8,685 nt of DNA. Origin: Myxococcales bacterium (lineage in GTDB: Bacteria; Myxococcota; Myxococcia; Myxococcales; Myxococcaceae). Under the pieces are notes generated by a model that saw nothing but the letters and a program-made list of their open reading frames with translations, was not told where the DNA came from and ran no database searches. The stretch covers positions 1 to 8,685 of the forward strand of contig PMBV01000096.1 of NCBI GenBank assembly GCA_003153055.1, given 5' to 3'. The position numbers were made by a program, and so were the translations under genes. This document shows positions 1-6,361 of the stretch, one piece after another. Each line of letters opens with the position of its first letter. Position 1 is the stretch's first letter.

Positions 1-352
1 GAGGTGATCCCCGTGAACGGTTACCTCTCCGGAACAAATCCAAGCAATTTGAGACAGCGCCGATGCTTCGAGACTGCAATGTCGAACTGCATCGAACTGA
101 CCCAAAGAACGAGAATGCCACGCATTCTGTCTCGGCGGAGGAGATGTACAACGAGGAGGTTCGAGTAAACTCGATCGCGGCTGTCGCCTTCTTTGGCAAC
201 GCCGAGGCCGAGGCTTCCGAAGGCGTGAAGGCGGACGCTCGAGGTCTTGGGTTGCTGAAATAGCTCCTGAGCGCTTCGGCGCCGGTCGCCGCTCGAACGC
301 CCACTGCCCCTACCCTCCTCGATGCACCGGGGAGAGCCGATTTCGATGCGCC
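1..352. other. No convincing gene; possible weak hairpin downstream of tpm
   Basis: I see no gene here that I would defend. A plus-strand frame is open from the window edge through an ATG at 63 to a stop at 261-263 (66 residues from the ATG). It has no ribosome binding site, resembles no family I know, and has looser third-codon GC than the neighbouring genes. Minus-strand frames are also open over long stretches, which is expected in GC-rich DNA. Bases 277-281 and 287-291 (CGGCG and CGCCG) can pair around a 5-nt loop downstream of the tpm stop, but no T-run follows, so I do not call a terminator. Bases 11-24 (CCGTGAACGGTTAC) look like the terminus of some insertion sequences, but nothing of a transposase is visible. 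Confidence 0.4.
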
Positions 353-1009
353 TCAGCGCAGCGTCAGCAGGAAGGTATTCTCTTCCATCCGAGTCATGCC
401 GCGCTGCCTGAATCGCGGGTCCTGGGCCAGGGCATCCTCGCTCGCCAACGAGCGCACATCCGCGCGCTGCCCGCAGAGCCGGTCGACCTCCTCCCTGGAG
501 ACGGCGAAGGGAGGTCCCTTCATCTCCGCCTGCGGATAGTCAAAGGCCACCAGCAAGATGCGCGTGCCGGGCGACAGGATGTCGAGCAGGTGCCACGCGT
601 AGCGCTCTCGCATATCCGGCGGCAGGGCCACCAGTGAGGCGCGGTCGTAGACCACGCTCACCTGCGCGACATCCTCCCGGCGCAGCTCGAAGAAGTCGCC
701 GCAGGCGAGGCAATACCCTTCCGCCAGGTATTTGTCGAAGCGGCCGCCGCTGACACACTCGGGTGTCATGCCTTGCTCGTGGAAGAACGCCTTCACCGCG
801 ATGGGGCTCAGCTCGATGCCAAACACGAAGGCGCCCTGCTGGCGCAGCCACGCCATGTCCAGGCTCTTGCCGCACAGGGGAACAAACACCTGGCTGCCGG
901 GCGCGGCCGCGACCTCCGGCCAGAAGCGGCGCAGAGAAGGATTGAGCCCGTCCTGGTGAAAACCGATCTCGGCGCGGTGCCAGCGCGTCAGCCAGAATTC
1001 CTTGTCCAT
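353..1009 (-). CDS. tpm: Thiopurine S-methyltransferase
   Basis: This is an S-adenosylmethionine-dependent methyltransferase of the bacterial TPMT family. These cytoplasmic enzymes methylate thiopurines and, in several bacteria, tellurite and selenite species, giving volatile or less toxic products. The 218 residues match the usual length of bacterial members. Recognisable family blocks are the N-terminal DKEFWLTRWHRAEIGFHQ (residues 2-19), the SAM-binding loop VFVPLCGKSLDMAWL (41-55), the following GIELSP (64-69), the VYDRASLVALPP block (120-131) and LLVAFDYPQ (152-160). I chose the ATG at 1009 because it gives the family N-terminus and has GAGG 4 nt upstream. The frame stays open to 1117, but that extension is Arg/Gly-rich and unlike the family. 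The gene is divergent from the beta-barrel gene at 1200 and appears to be transcribed alone. The family assignment is firm; the physiological substrate is not known. Confidence 0.95.
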   Translation of the reverse strand: MDKEFWLTRWHRAEIGFHQDGLNPSLRRFWPEVAAAPGSQVFVPLCGKSLDMAWLRQQGAFVFGIELSPIAVKAFFHEQGMTPECVSGGRFDKYLAEGYCLACGDFFELRREDVAQVSVVYDRASLVALPPDMRERYAWHLLDILSPGTRILLVAFDYPQAEMKGPPFAVSREEVDRLCGQRADVRSLASEDALAQDPRFRQRGMTRMEENTFLLTLR

Positions 1010-1026
1010 CTTGCCTCGTCGTGAAT

Positions 1027-1065
1027 GGGCCCGACCACGGCCGAAAGCCCCAATGTATCGGGCCC
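1027..1065. repeat. Perfect 8-bp inverted repeat in the tpm leader
   Basis: GGGCCCGA at 1027-1034 and TCGGGCCC at 1058-1065 are exact reverse complements separated by 23 nt. A small inner GGC/GCC pairing is possible between them. The element lies 17 nt upstream of the tpm start on the minus strand, inside the divergent intergenic region 1010-1199. It could be an operator for the divergent genes or a stem-loop in the tpm leader. GC-rich DNA produces such repeats by chance, so the functional reading is weak. Confidence 0.35.
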
Positions 1066-1199
1066 CGCAGGCCCGCGCCACGGGGCGGCGACCTCCGCGG
1101 GGAGAGCCCCCGCTCACCTCCTTCTACGAAGAACGCCTCTCGACCGTGGCACGCACGGCTGGCATGCTGGCGCCGCCCCCCGTTCTCGAAGGCGCCATG

Positions 1200-1853
1200 A
1201 TGAAGCTCGGACTCCTCAGGCGCTGGCTTCTACTCGCAGTGCTGGGCGTCTCGTCCGCAGCCGCCGCCGAGGAGGAGGTGGCGCCACAGCCTCCCGTGCG
1301 AAACACGGAGGTCGCGCTCACGCTGGGAGCCTGGTCCGCGAGCTCCGCCTACCAGGGCGGTCGCAGCGGCGCCCTCTTCGCCACGGGAGACCTGGAGGCG
1401 CGGTACGTCTTTCACCTCCTCGCCCTGGAGGCCGGGCTGGTGACGCAGCTCCCCTTTGTCCCCAACGGCCCTGGGTGGGGCGTGTCGGCGTTGGCCCGGC
1501 TCGGCGTCTCGACCGGGCGCTTCTCCGTCACTGCTGGCGCCTTGGTGAGCTTTGCCCCCAGCCCGGCACCAGCGCAGGTGCTGCCATCGCTCTCGGCGGC
1601 CGTCCGCCTGGGGCCGACCGTGGCCTCACTGGGCCTGTTCGACCGGTTCGCGGCGGCGCCGGCGCGGCTCAGCCTCGAGTGGCACGAGCTCGGCCTTGGC
1701 TGGGTGTTCCCCTTGGGTGGCGAGGCCTTCGGGCGCATCCACGTTGCTCCGTCGTGGGCCGTCGAGCTGCGCGCGCTCGCCTTCTCGCTCTATGGCTCAC
1801 TCACCGTCATCGCCGTGGCGGGCATCGTGTGGAGCCCCGAGGTGACCCCGTGA
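1200..1853 (+). CDS. Exported probable beta-barrel protein, function unknown
   Basis: I do not recognise a named family. From ATG 1200 the protein has 217 residues. It opens with a clear Sec signal peptide: charged LRRW, hydrophobic LLLAVLGV, then SSAAAA followed by EEE, giving a likely cleavage after residue 23. The mature part alternates short hydrophobic and Gly-rich stretches (for example LGAWSASSAYQGG, GLVTQLPF, ARLGVSTGRFSVTAGALVSF, LEWHELGLGWVFPLGG, ELRALAFSLYG), as expected for amphipathic strands of a small outer-membrane barrel. The start is ambiguous between adjacent ATGs at 1197 and 1200; GAAGG at 1188-1192 fits 1200 better (7-nt spacer). The frame is open further upstream to 1002, but that part lacks signal-peptide character and overlaps the tpm start. 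The stop overlaps the start of the glycosidase gene by 4 nt, so the two are probably co-translated and may act together in the envelope. Confidence 0.75.
   Translation: MKLGLLRRWLLLAVLGVSSAAAAEEEVAPQPPVRNTEVALTLGAWSASSAYQGGRSGALFATGDLEARYVFHLLALEAGLVTQLPFVPNGPGWGVSALARLGVSTGRFSVTAGALVSFAPSPAPAQVLPSLSAAVRLGPTVASLGLFDRFAAAPARLSLEWHELGLGWVFPLGGEAFGRIHVAPSWAVELRALAFSLYGSLTVIAVAGIVWSPEVTP
1839..1845 (+). promoter_or_regulatory. Ribosome binding site deciding the glycosidase GTG start
   Basis: GAGGTGA lies within the last codons of the upstream gene, 4 nt before the GTG at 1850 (7 nt if only GAGG is counted). It supports this internal GTG over the much longer open frame that begins at 1025, and it supports translational coupling through the GTGA overlap. 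Confidence 0.6.
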
Positions 1854-3268
1854 CCCGCTGGCTGCTCCTTGCCGTCTTCGCGCTTACCGGGTGCGACGGT
1901 GCGCCGACCTACTCACCCGGAGTCGTCGCGGGGCTCAACCTGGGGGCCGCGCTCCCTCGAGGCTTCCTCTTCGGCACCGCCACCGCGGCGCACCAGATCG
2001 AAGGCGGAGAAAGCAACGACTGGACCGACTGGGAGGCTGGCGCGTTCCCCGACGGACGCCCGCATATTCGCAATCAAGACACGAGCCAGATCGCCGACGG
2101 CTCGTGGACCCGCTGGCCCGACGACCTCACCGCCATGCGACACCTCGGCGCCAACGCCTACCGGTTCTCGGTGGAGTGGAGCCGCCTCGAGCCCGTCGAG
2201 GGCCAATGGGACGCGCAGGCGGAGGCGAACTACCGGGCCCAGCTCGAGGCCCTCCGCGCCGCCGGCATCACCCCGGTGGTGACGATTCACCACTACACCT
2301 TCCCCAAATGGGTGGCGGCCAAGGGCGGCTGGGAATGGAGCGACCCGGACCACGGCATCTCCGACGCCATGGGCGAGCTGGCGGCCCACCTCGGCGAGCG
2401 CTTCGGCGATCTGGTCGACCTGTGGTGCACCATCAACGAGCCCAACGTCGCGGTCTACGAGGCCTACCTCTGGGGCGAGTACCCGCCTGGCGTTCAGGAC
2501 ATCGGGCGCATGGCCCACGCGTACGTCGAGACGATGAAGGCCCACGCGAAGATGGCCGCGGCGTTGCGGGCTCACGACCTGGTTGACGCCGACGGCGACG
2601 GCAGGGCGACATCCATCGGTCTGGCGCTCCACGTCGCCATCTTCGAGCCAGCCTCCGCGAGCCCGCTCGACGTGACGGTCGCCGGCCTGACCGATGACGT
2701 CACCAACGAGCTCGTGCCCCGGGCCGCCTCCACCGGGCGTGTTCGGCTCGAGGTGCCCGGGACCATCTCCATCGACGAGGAGGTGCCTGGGCTCAAGGGC
2801 TCCTTCGACTACCTCGGCGTCAACTACTACACCCGGTACTACGTCCGCTTTGACCTGTCGGATCCCGCGCTCTCGAAGCAGTACTTCGCCCCGGGCCGGC
2901 TGACCAGCGACCTGGGCTACGAGACCTACCCCGAGGGCATGTACCGCGCGCTGGTCCGTATGGGGCGCTGGGGCTGGCCCATCTACATTCTCGAGAACGG
3001 AGTGGCCGATGCCACGGGCGCGTCCCGTCCCGAGTACCTGAGAGCCCACCTCTGGGAGCTCGAACGAGCACAAGCCGCTGGCGTCGACGTGCGCGGCTAT
3101 TTCCACTGGTCGCTGGTGGACAACTTCGAGTGGGCCCTCGGCTCCTTCGGGCGCCTGGGGTTGTACCGGGTGGACACCACCGACCCAAATCTCGTGCGCC
3201 AGCCGACTCAGGCGGTGGACACGTTCCGGCAGATCGCCATCGAGATGGGGCTCACTCCGACTCCGTAG
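1850..3268 (+). CDS. Family 1 glycoside hydrolase lipoprotein (beta-glucosidase type)
   Basis: This is a GH1 retaining beta-glycosidase, probably acting on beta-glucosides or related disaccharides outside the cytoplasm. The 472-residue protein starts at GTG 1850 with a short hydrophobic segment and lipobox LTGC (Cys15), so it should be lipid-anchored in the envelope. GH1 landmarks follow in order: FGTATAAHQIEGG (41-53), FSVEWSR (106-112), the acid/base glutamate in TINEP (Glu197), LGVNYYTRYY (322-331), the nucleophile in ILENG (Glu382), and HWSLVDNFEW (419-428). Asp246, Asp248 and Asp250 in DADGDG form an EF-hand-like loop before an insert of about 60 residues. The frame is open upstream to 1025, but that part is out-of-frame translation of the preceding gene. 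The gene overlaps that upstream gene by 4 nt. GH1 family and catalytic residues are clear; substrate specificity cannot be read from sequence. An envelope-anchored GH1 is unusual because most bacterial members are cytoplasmic. Confidence 0.93.
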   Translation: MTRWLLLAVFALTGCDGAPTYSPGVVAGLNLGAALPRGFLFGTATAAHQIEGGESNDWTDWEAGAFPDGRPHIRNQDTSQIADGSWTRWPDDLTAMRHLGANAYRFSVEWSRLEPVEGQWDAQAEANYRAQLEALRAAGITPVVTIHHYTFPKWVAAKGGWEWSDPDHGISDAMGELAAHLGERFGDLVDLWCTINEPNVAVYEAYLWGEYPPGVQDIGRMAHAYVETMKAHAKMAAALRAHDLVDADGDGRATSIGLALHVAIFEPASASPLDVTVAGLTDDVTNELVPRAASTGRVRLEVPGTISIDEEVPGLKGSFDYLGVNYYTRYYVRFDLSDPALSKQYFAPGRLTSDLGYETYPEGMYRALVRMGRWGWPIYILENGVADATGASRPEYLRAHLWELERAQAAGVDVRGYFHWSLVDNFEWALGSFGRLGLYRVDTTDPNLVRQPTQAVDTFRQIAIEMGLTPTP

Positions 3269-3344
3269 CATCTCGGCTCCTCAACCGGCCCCGTGCTCGG
3301 GGTGTGGCTTGCCTTCTTCAGCACCAAGGTCCAAATTGGGGTCC

Positions 3345-3677
3345 ATGGACAGGTCATCAAACGGACCGACGGAAATGCTCCAGGTGGCCGAAGACATCGT
3401 GCCGATCGGTGAGCTCAAGGCCCATCTTTCCGAGAAAATCCGGAAACTCCGCGACCATCGCCGCCCGCTCGTCGTCACCCAAAATGGCAAGGCGGCGGCG
3501 GTGCTCCTTTCGCCTTCCGAGTTCGATCGCCTGACTGCGCGGGCCCGCTTCGTCGAAGCGGTGGGCGAGGGACTCGAGGATCTCGCCAATGACCGCGTCC
3601 ACCGCGACGAGGAAGTGGGCCGAGTCCTCGATGAGCGCTACGGAGCTCCACCTCGCCAGAACAAGCGAAGTCCATGA
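3345..3677 (+). CDS. Phd/YefM-type antitoxin
   Basis: This is the antitoxin of a type II toxin-antitoxin pair. Such proteins bind their own promoter through an N-terminal fold and neutralise the toxin through a C-terminal tail. With the start at ATG 3345 it has 110 residues. The family block runs from about residue 13 to 63: QVAEDIVPIGELKAHLSEKI, then RRPLVVTQNGKAAAVLLSP and EFDRL, the usual Phd/YefM pattern. The remaining charged tail (64-110) is the expected toxin-binding part. The start is uncertain: TTG 3309, ATG 3345 and ATG 3375 are all in frame, and none has a strong ribosome site (GGGG close before 3345, GGAA directly before 3375). A weak promoter-like pair, TTGCCT at 3309-3314 and CAAATT at 3332-3337 with a 17-nt spacer, would favour the shorter forms. 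The stop overlaps the toxin start as ATGA. Confidence 0.88.
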   Translation: MDRSSNGPTEMLQVAEDIVPIGELKAHLSEKIRKLRDHRRPLVVTQNGKAAAVLLSPSEFDRLTARARFVEAVGEGLEDLANDRVHRDEEVGRVLDERYGAPPRQNKRSP

Positions 3678-3970
3678 AGGCTCGCTGGACGCGGCGAGCC
3701 GTTCGGGACCTCACCGACATAGGTGACTTCATCGCCGCTGACGATCCACGTGCTGCGCGAGCATGGGTCGAGCGGCTCAGACGCCGGGCAGCAACAACCG
3801 CCAAGGCACCAGGGGCTGGGCGAATCGTCCCCGAGCTTGGACGGAAGGACTTGCGCAAGGTTCTCCTTGGGTCGTATCGAATCGTGTACCGGGTCCAGAG
3901 GCAGGGCATCGTCGTCCTGACGGTCTTCGAGGGGCACCGCTTGTTCGGCGACGTCCCCGAGGGCGAGTGA
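3674..3970 (+). CDS. ParE/RelE-family toxin
   Basis: This is the toxin partner of the preceding antitoxin. The 98-residue size is normal for the family. The N-terminus KARWTRRAVRDLTDIGDFIAADDP (2-25) and the core-strand block RKVLLGSYRIVYRV...VVLTVFEGHRLF (61-91) are typical of the ParE side of the superfamily. ParE members poison DNA gyrase, whereas RelE members cut mRNA at the ribosome. The sequence favours ParE-like, but the target cannot be decided by reading. The ATG at 3674 overlaps the antitoxin stop by 4 nt (ATGA), so the two are translationally coupled. The stop lies only 8 bp from the stop of the convergent LysM gene, with no visible bidirectional terminator. Confidence 0.88.
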   Translation: MKARWTRRAVRDLTDIGDFIAADDPRAARAWVERLRRRAATTAKAPGAGRIVPELGRKDLRKVLLGSYRIVYRVQRQGIVVLTVFEGHRLFGDVPEGE

Positions 3971-3978
3971 GGAACACC

Positions 3979-4719
3979 TCATGCCCCGTGGGCCTTCAGT
4001 ATCTCCGTGCGCGTGGCATCGTCGATCCGTCCCGTCGCAGACAGACCATGCTTCGTCTGGAAGGCGCGCAGCGCTGCCTCCAGATCGGGCGTCTCCTCAT
4101 CTCCCTGCTCCCCGCAATCGAAGCAGAGGTTACGCAGCCGTTGCTTGACCCCACTCACCGCGTCGATGGGATCCAGGTGCCCCAGCCTCAGCGACACCAC
4201 GGTCTCGTGGGGCGTACCGGGCGCGAGGACCAGTCTCCCACTCATGGCGTTGGGAGCGATCTCGCAGTCGACATAGCCGTCGGAGTCCGTGACCCCCTCC
4301 TGCGCGACACCGTCAACCTCCAGCCTGAACGCAAGACCGCCGCGTGGCTCATCGGGGCGAGCGGCGGTGTTGGGCTCCGGGTCCTCCCCGATGTCGTTCC
4401 TTCGATCGGAAGTCGGCGAGGCCACCGCCGGCCCGGGCGCTGGCTTCGGCCCTGGGTCGAGGACCACGCGCAGCTTCAACCTCGCCTTCGGGCGCTTGAG
4501 GACGAAGCGATGGTGAGCGCCAGTCGCAATGGAATATCGGGCGGGCGTGATGTCTGGAATGTGTACGACGTCACCCGCTCGGATGACATTGGGGTCCTTT
4601 CTCTTCTCCCTGAGCTCGGCGTTGCGTGGATCGTTCCAAACCTTCTCCCAAGGGAGGTTGTGGGCGTATGCGATGCTGACAATGCACTCGCCTTGCTTGG
4701 CTTTATAGTCCGTAGCCAT
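3979..4719 (-). CDS. LysM and PG_binding_1 domain protein
   Basis: This 246-residue protein has no signal peptide. Residues 5-55 form a LysM-like unit (YKAKQGECIVSIAYAHNLPW ... IRAGDVVHIPD), predicted to contact peptidoglycan glycan chains. A middle beta-domain (about 68-180; KRPKARLKLRVVLD, then FRLEVDG and TDSDGYVDCEIAP) is split by a Pro/Asp-rich, probably disordered stretch at 89-127. The C-terminus (LGHLDPIDAVSGVKQRL at 179-195, then ALRAFQTKHGLSATGRIDDATRTEIL at 216-241) is a classic PG_binding_1 helix bundle. From memory, this architecture is met beside VgrG/PAAR-type secretion genes in myxobacteria and other proteobacteria; none lies in this window. The ATG at 4719 shares one base with the stop of the upstream gene (TGATG), with AGGGGG 6 nt before it. 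It is the last gene of the four-gene operon and probably gives wall contact to the complex or payload. Confidence 0.85.
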   Translation of the reverse strand: MATDYKAKQGECIVSIAYAHNLPWEKVWNDPRNAELREKRKDPNVIRAGDVVHIPDITPARYSIATGAHHRFVLKRPKARLKLRVVLDPGPKPAPGPAVASPTSDRRNDIGEDPEPNTAARPDEPRGGLAFRLEVDGVAQEGVTDSDGYVDCEIAPNAMSGRLVLAPGTPHETVVSLRLGHLDPIDAVSGVKQRLRNLCFDCGEQGDEETPDLEAALRAFQTKHGLSATGRIDDATRTEILKAHGA

Positions 4720-5773
4720 CAGCGACCCCCTGCGTCTTTGAGCGTCTCGATGTCATGCACTCGCAGCGTGACGGCAGACCGCTGCGTGGAGCTGAGCGCG
4801 GCGGTCTTGAGCGCGAGCTCGGCGATTCGGAGCAGCTGGGCCCGCGCTCCCGACGACGCTGACTCGATCCGTGGTGCGGAATGTCCGGTGTCGGGGCGAA
4901 ACCACTCGCCCGGCCGGTAGTCGAAGAGGACCTCGACCAGGAGCGGCCGCAGGTTCTTTGGCAGCTTGCCCCTGAGCAGCCGCTCGCACGACCGCAGCAG
5001 GGGAAGGTCGTTCCGATGACTGAGAATGTCGCTGCGCATCCATGCGATCTTCTCTTCGTCCCGGTGCGACGGATCGACCATCTTCTTCTCGAGGAGCGCC
5101 AGAGCGGGCACACTTCCGTTGTCGACCAGAGCCTCGACGGTCGTGGGCGTGAATCCGTCGTCTGGATGGCTGCGCTCGTCCCAGAACCTGACCAACGTCG
5201 GCGGCGCCGGGCGCAGCTTGCTGCTGGCGAGAATGAGAGCGATCACCCGCTCGTCATGGGCCAGAAAGCTCCGATTTCTCGTCAGCTCGAGAAACGCGCT
5301 CTGTGCGCTCGGTGCTGGGTTCCCGGCCAGCACATCAACCACCTGGCCTACGTGCAAGCGCAGCTTCGAGGCCTGCACGTAGTCTGCTTCCGAGTCCAAC
5401 TTCGAGAGGAAGCTCGGCGTCTCGAGGTCTTTGAGCAACTGAGCGTGGCGAGTGGGCTCGTTGCTTTCGGCGTCCGCGAGCGCGGCGTGAAGGACCGCCT
5501 CGCCCACACCTCCATCGGGCGACGCGGACACCGCCACGGCCACGAGCGGGAGCACCTGCGCCATCAGCGAGGCCATTGGTCCCTCAGCGTTTCGGCTCGC
5601 TGCGACCTCAGCGTGACGACGGACCGCTGCTCTTCGCTGAGGCGGACCTTGGTCAGCGCCAGCACCCCGATCTTGAGCAGATGGTCCAGCGCCTCGGGCG
5701 ACGCCGATTCGAGCGGGGGCGCGGAAACACTGCTCGCGGGGCGGAACCACTCGCCCGGCCGGTAGTCGAAGAG
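4715..5773 (-). repeat. Tandem gene duplication with 845-bp offset
   Basis: The two paralogues align without gaps at a constant offset of 845 bp. Two exact DNA matches anchor this. GCCATCAGCGA at 4715-4725 recurs at 5560-5570, across the stop/start junction of each copy. A 28-bp identical run at 4901-4928 recurs at 5746-5773, covering the FDYRPGEWF codons. The constant offset shows that the duplication kept the overlapping gene junction. Confidence 0.8.
4719..5576 (-). CDS. Tandem paralogue B, uncharacterised helical protein
   Basis: I do not recognise this family. The protein (285 residues from ATG 5576) is rich in Leu, Ala, Asp and Glu with helix-like periodicity and no transmembrane segment beyond a mild hydrophobic stretch near the N-terminus (VLPLVAVAVSA, about 9-19). 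It could be an alpha-solenoid of the HEAT/ARM kind. Ungapped alignment with the gene just upstream gives 146 identities in 244 columns by hand. The best conserved blocks are AHDER, RPAPPTLVRFWD, DDGFTPTTV, LVDNGSVPAL, AWMRSDILSHRND and LFDYRPGEWFRP. The start at 5576 has GAGGG 4 nt upstream and overlaps the upstream stop by 13 nt; ATG 5564 (281 residues) would instead give a TGATG junction like the one downstream. Its place between a protease and a LysM protein suggests an accessory, immunity or adaptor role, which is inference. Confidence 0.8.
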   Translation of the reverse strand: MASLMAQVLPLVAVAVSASPDGGVGEAVLHAALADAESNEPTRHAQLLKDLETPSFLSKLDSEADYVQASKLRLHVGQVVDVLAGNPAPSAQSAFLELTRNRSFLAHDERVIALILASSKLRPAPPTLVRFWDERSHPDDGFTPTTVEALVDNGSVPALALLEKKMVDPSHRDEEKIAWMRSDILSHRNDLPLLRSCERLLRGKLPKNLRPLLVEVLFDYRPGEWFRPDTGHSAPRIESASSGARAQLLRIAELALKTAALSSTQRSAVTLRVHDIETLKDAGGR

Positions 5774-6361
5774 AACGTCGACCAAGAGCGGCCGCAGGTG
5801 CTCAGGCAGCCCGCGTTGCAGCAGACGCTCGCAGGCGAGCAAGAGCGCGACATCGTTGCGATGGCTCAGAACGCGGGTGCGCATCCAGGCAGTCTTGTCA
5901 TCGTCCTCATGGGTGGGGTCCGCCATCTTTCGCTCGAACAAGTCCAGCGCGGGCGGGCTGCCGTTGTCGATCAACACCGTGATTGTGCTGGGCGTGAAGC
6001 CGTCCTCTGGCTGACTGTACGTGTCCCAGAAGGCGACCAGCGCTGGAGGTGCGGGGCAGATGCTCACGCTGGCGCGGACGAGGGACATGATCCGCTCGTC
6101 GTGGGCGGTGAAGGCCTCGCTGCGCGTCAGCGCCAAGAAGGTGCTCCGTGCGGTGGGCGCCGGGTTCCGGGCCAGCGCCTCGAGCACCTGTTGGACGCGC
6201 AGTCGGAATTTCGCCGAGTTGGCGTAGTCCTCCTCGGAGTCGAGCCCGTCCAGCACCTCCGGACTCTCGAGCTGCTTCAGCAGGTCGGCGTGACGAGCCG
6301 GCTCGTCGCTGCGCGCAGCGTCAAGCAGAGACTGGAGCAACTGCTTCACCGAGGCGTTCAC
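5564..6361 (-). CDS. Tandem paralogue A, uncharacterised helical protein
   Basis: This is the first copy of the duplicated, unrecognised family (265 residues). It starts at GTG 6361, whose GTGA overlaps the stop of the protease gene by 4 nt. The frame is open to 6637, but that extension is antisense-like translation of the protease gene. No strong Shine-Dalgarno is visible, so translation probably depends on coupling to the protease reading frame. The sequence starts directly with NASVKQLLQSLLDAARSDEP and lacks the hydrophobic N-terminal stretch of its partner. It shares the conserved blocks NPAP, AHDER, CPAPPALVAFWD, EDGFTPST, IDNGSPPALDL, AWMRTRVLSHRND and FDYRPGEWFRP. The repeated 'DNGS..AL.L.E.KM.DP.H' and 'LSHRND..LL..CERLL' segments have solenoid-like helical periodicity. 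It has no signal peptide and no visible catalytic motif. Being encoded immediately after the protease makes it the leading candidate for a cognate partner. Confidence 0.82.
   Translation of the reverse strand: MNASVKQLLQSLLDAARSDEPARHADLLKQLESPEVLDGLDSEEDYANSAKFRLRVQQVLEALARNPAPTARSTFLALTRSEAFTAHDERIMSLVRASVSICPAPPALVAFWDTYSQPEDGFTPSTITVLIDNGSPPALDLFERKMADPTHEDDDKTAWMRTRVLSHRNDVALLLACERLLQRGLPEHLRPLLVDVLFDYRPGEWFRPASSVSAPPLESASPEALDHLLKIGVLALTKVRLSEEQRSVVTLRSQRAETLRDQWPR

Noticed and set aside
63..263. 66-residue plus-strand open frame
   Set aside because: No ribosome binding site, no family resemblance, and equally open frames on the other strand.
1025..1849. Long N-terminal extension of the glycosidase frame
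   Set aside because: It is the Arg/Gly/Pro-rich out-of-frame shadow of the barrel gene. The GTG at 1850 has a ribosome site and starts a lipoprotein signal.
1913..3271. 452-residue open frame antisense to the glycosidase
   Set aside because: Typical antisense shadow in GC-rich DNA; no domain pattern, and the sense strand encodes an intact GH1 enzyme.
3971..3978. Bidirectional terminator between the convergent toxin and LysM genes
   Set aside because: Only 8 bp, with no inverted repeat across the two stop codons.
3763..4920. 385-residue plus-strand open frame across the toxin and LysM genes
   Set aside because: It runs antisense through two recognisable domains and has no family features of its own.
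5577..5750. Upstream extension of paralogue B
   Set aside because: The added residues overlap the conserved C-terminus of paralogue A in another frame; good ribosome spacing supports 5576.
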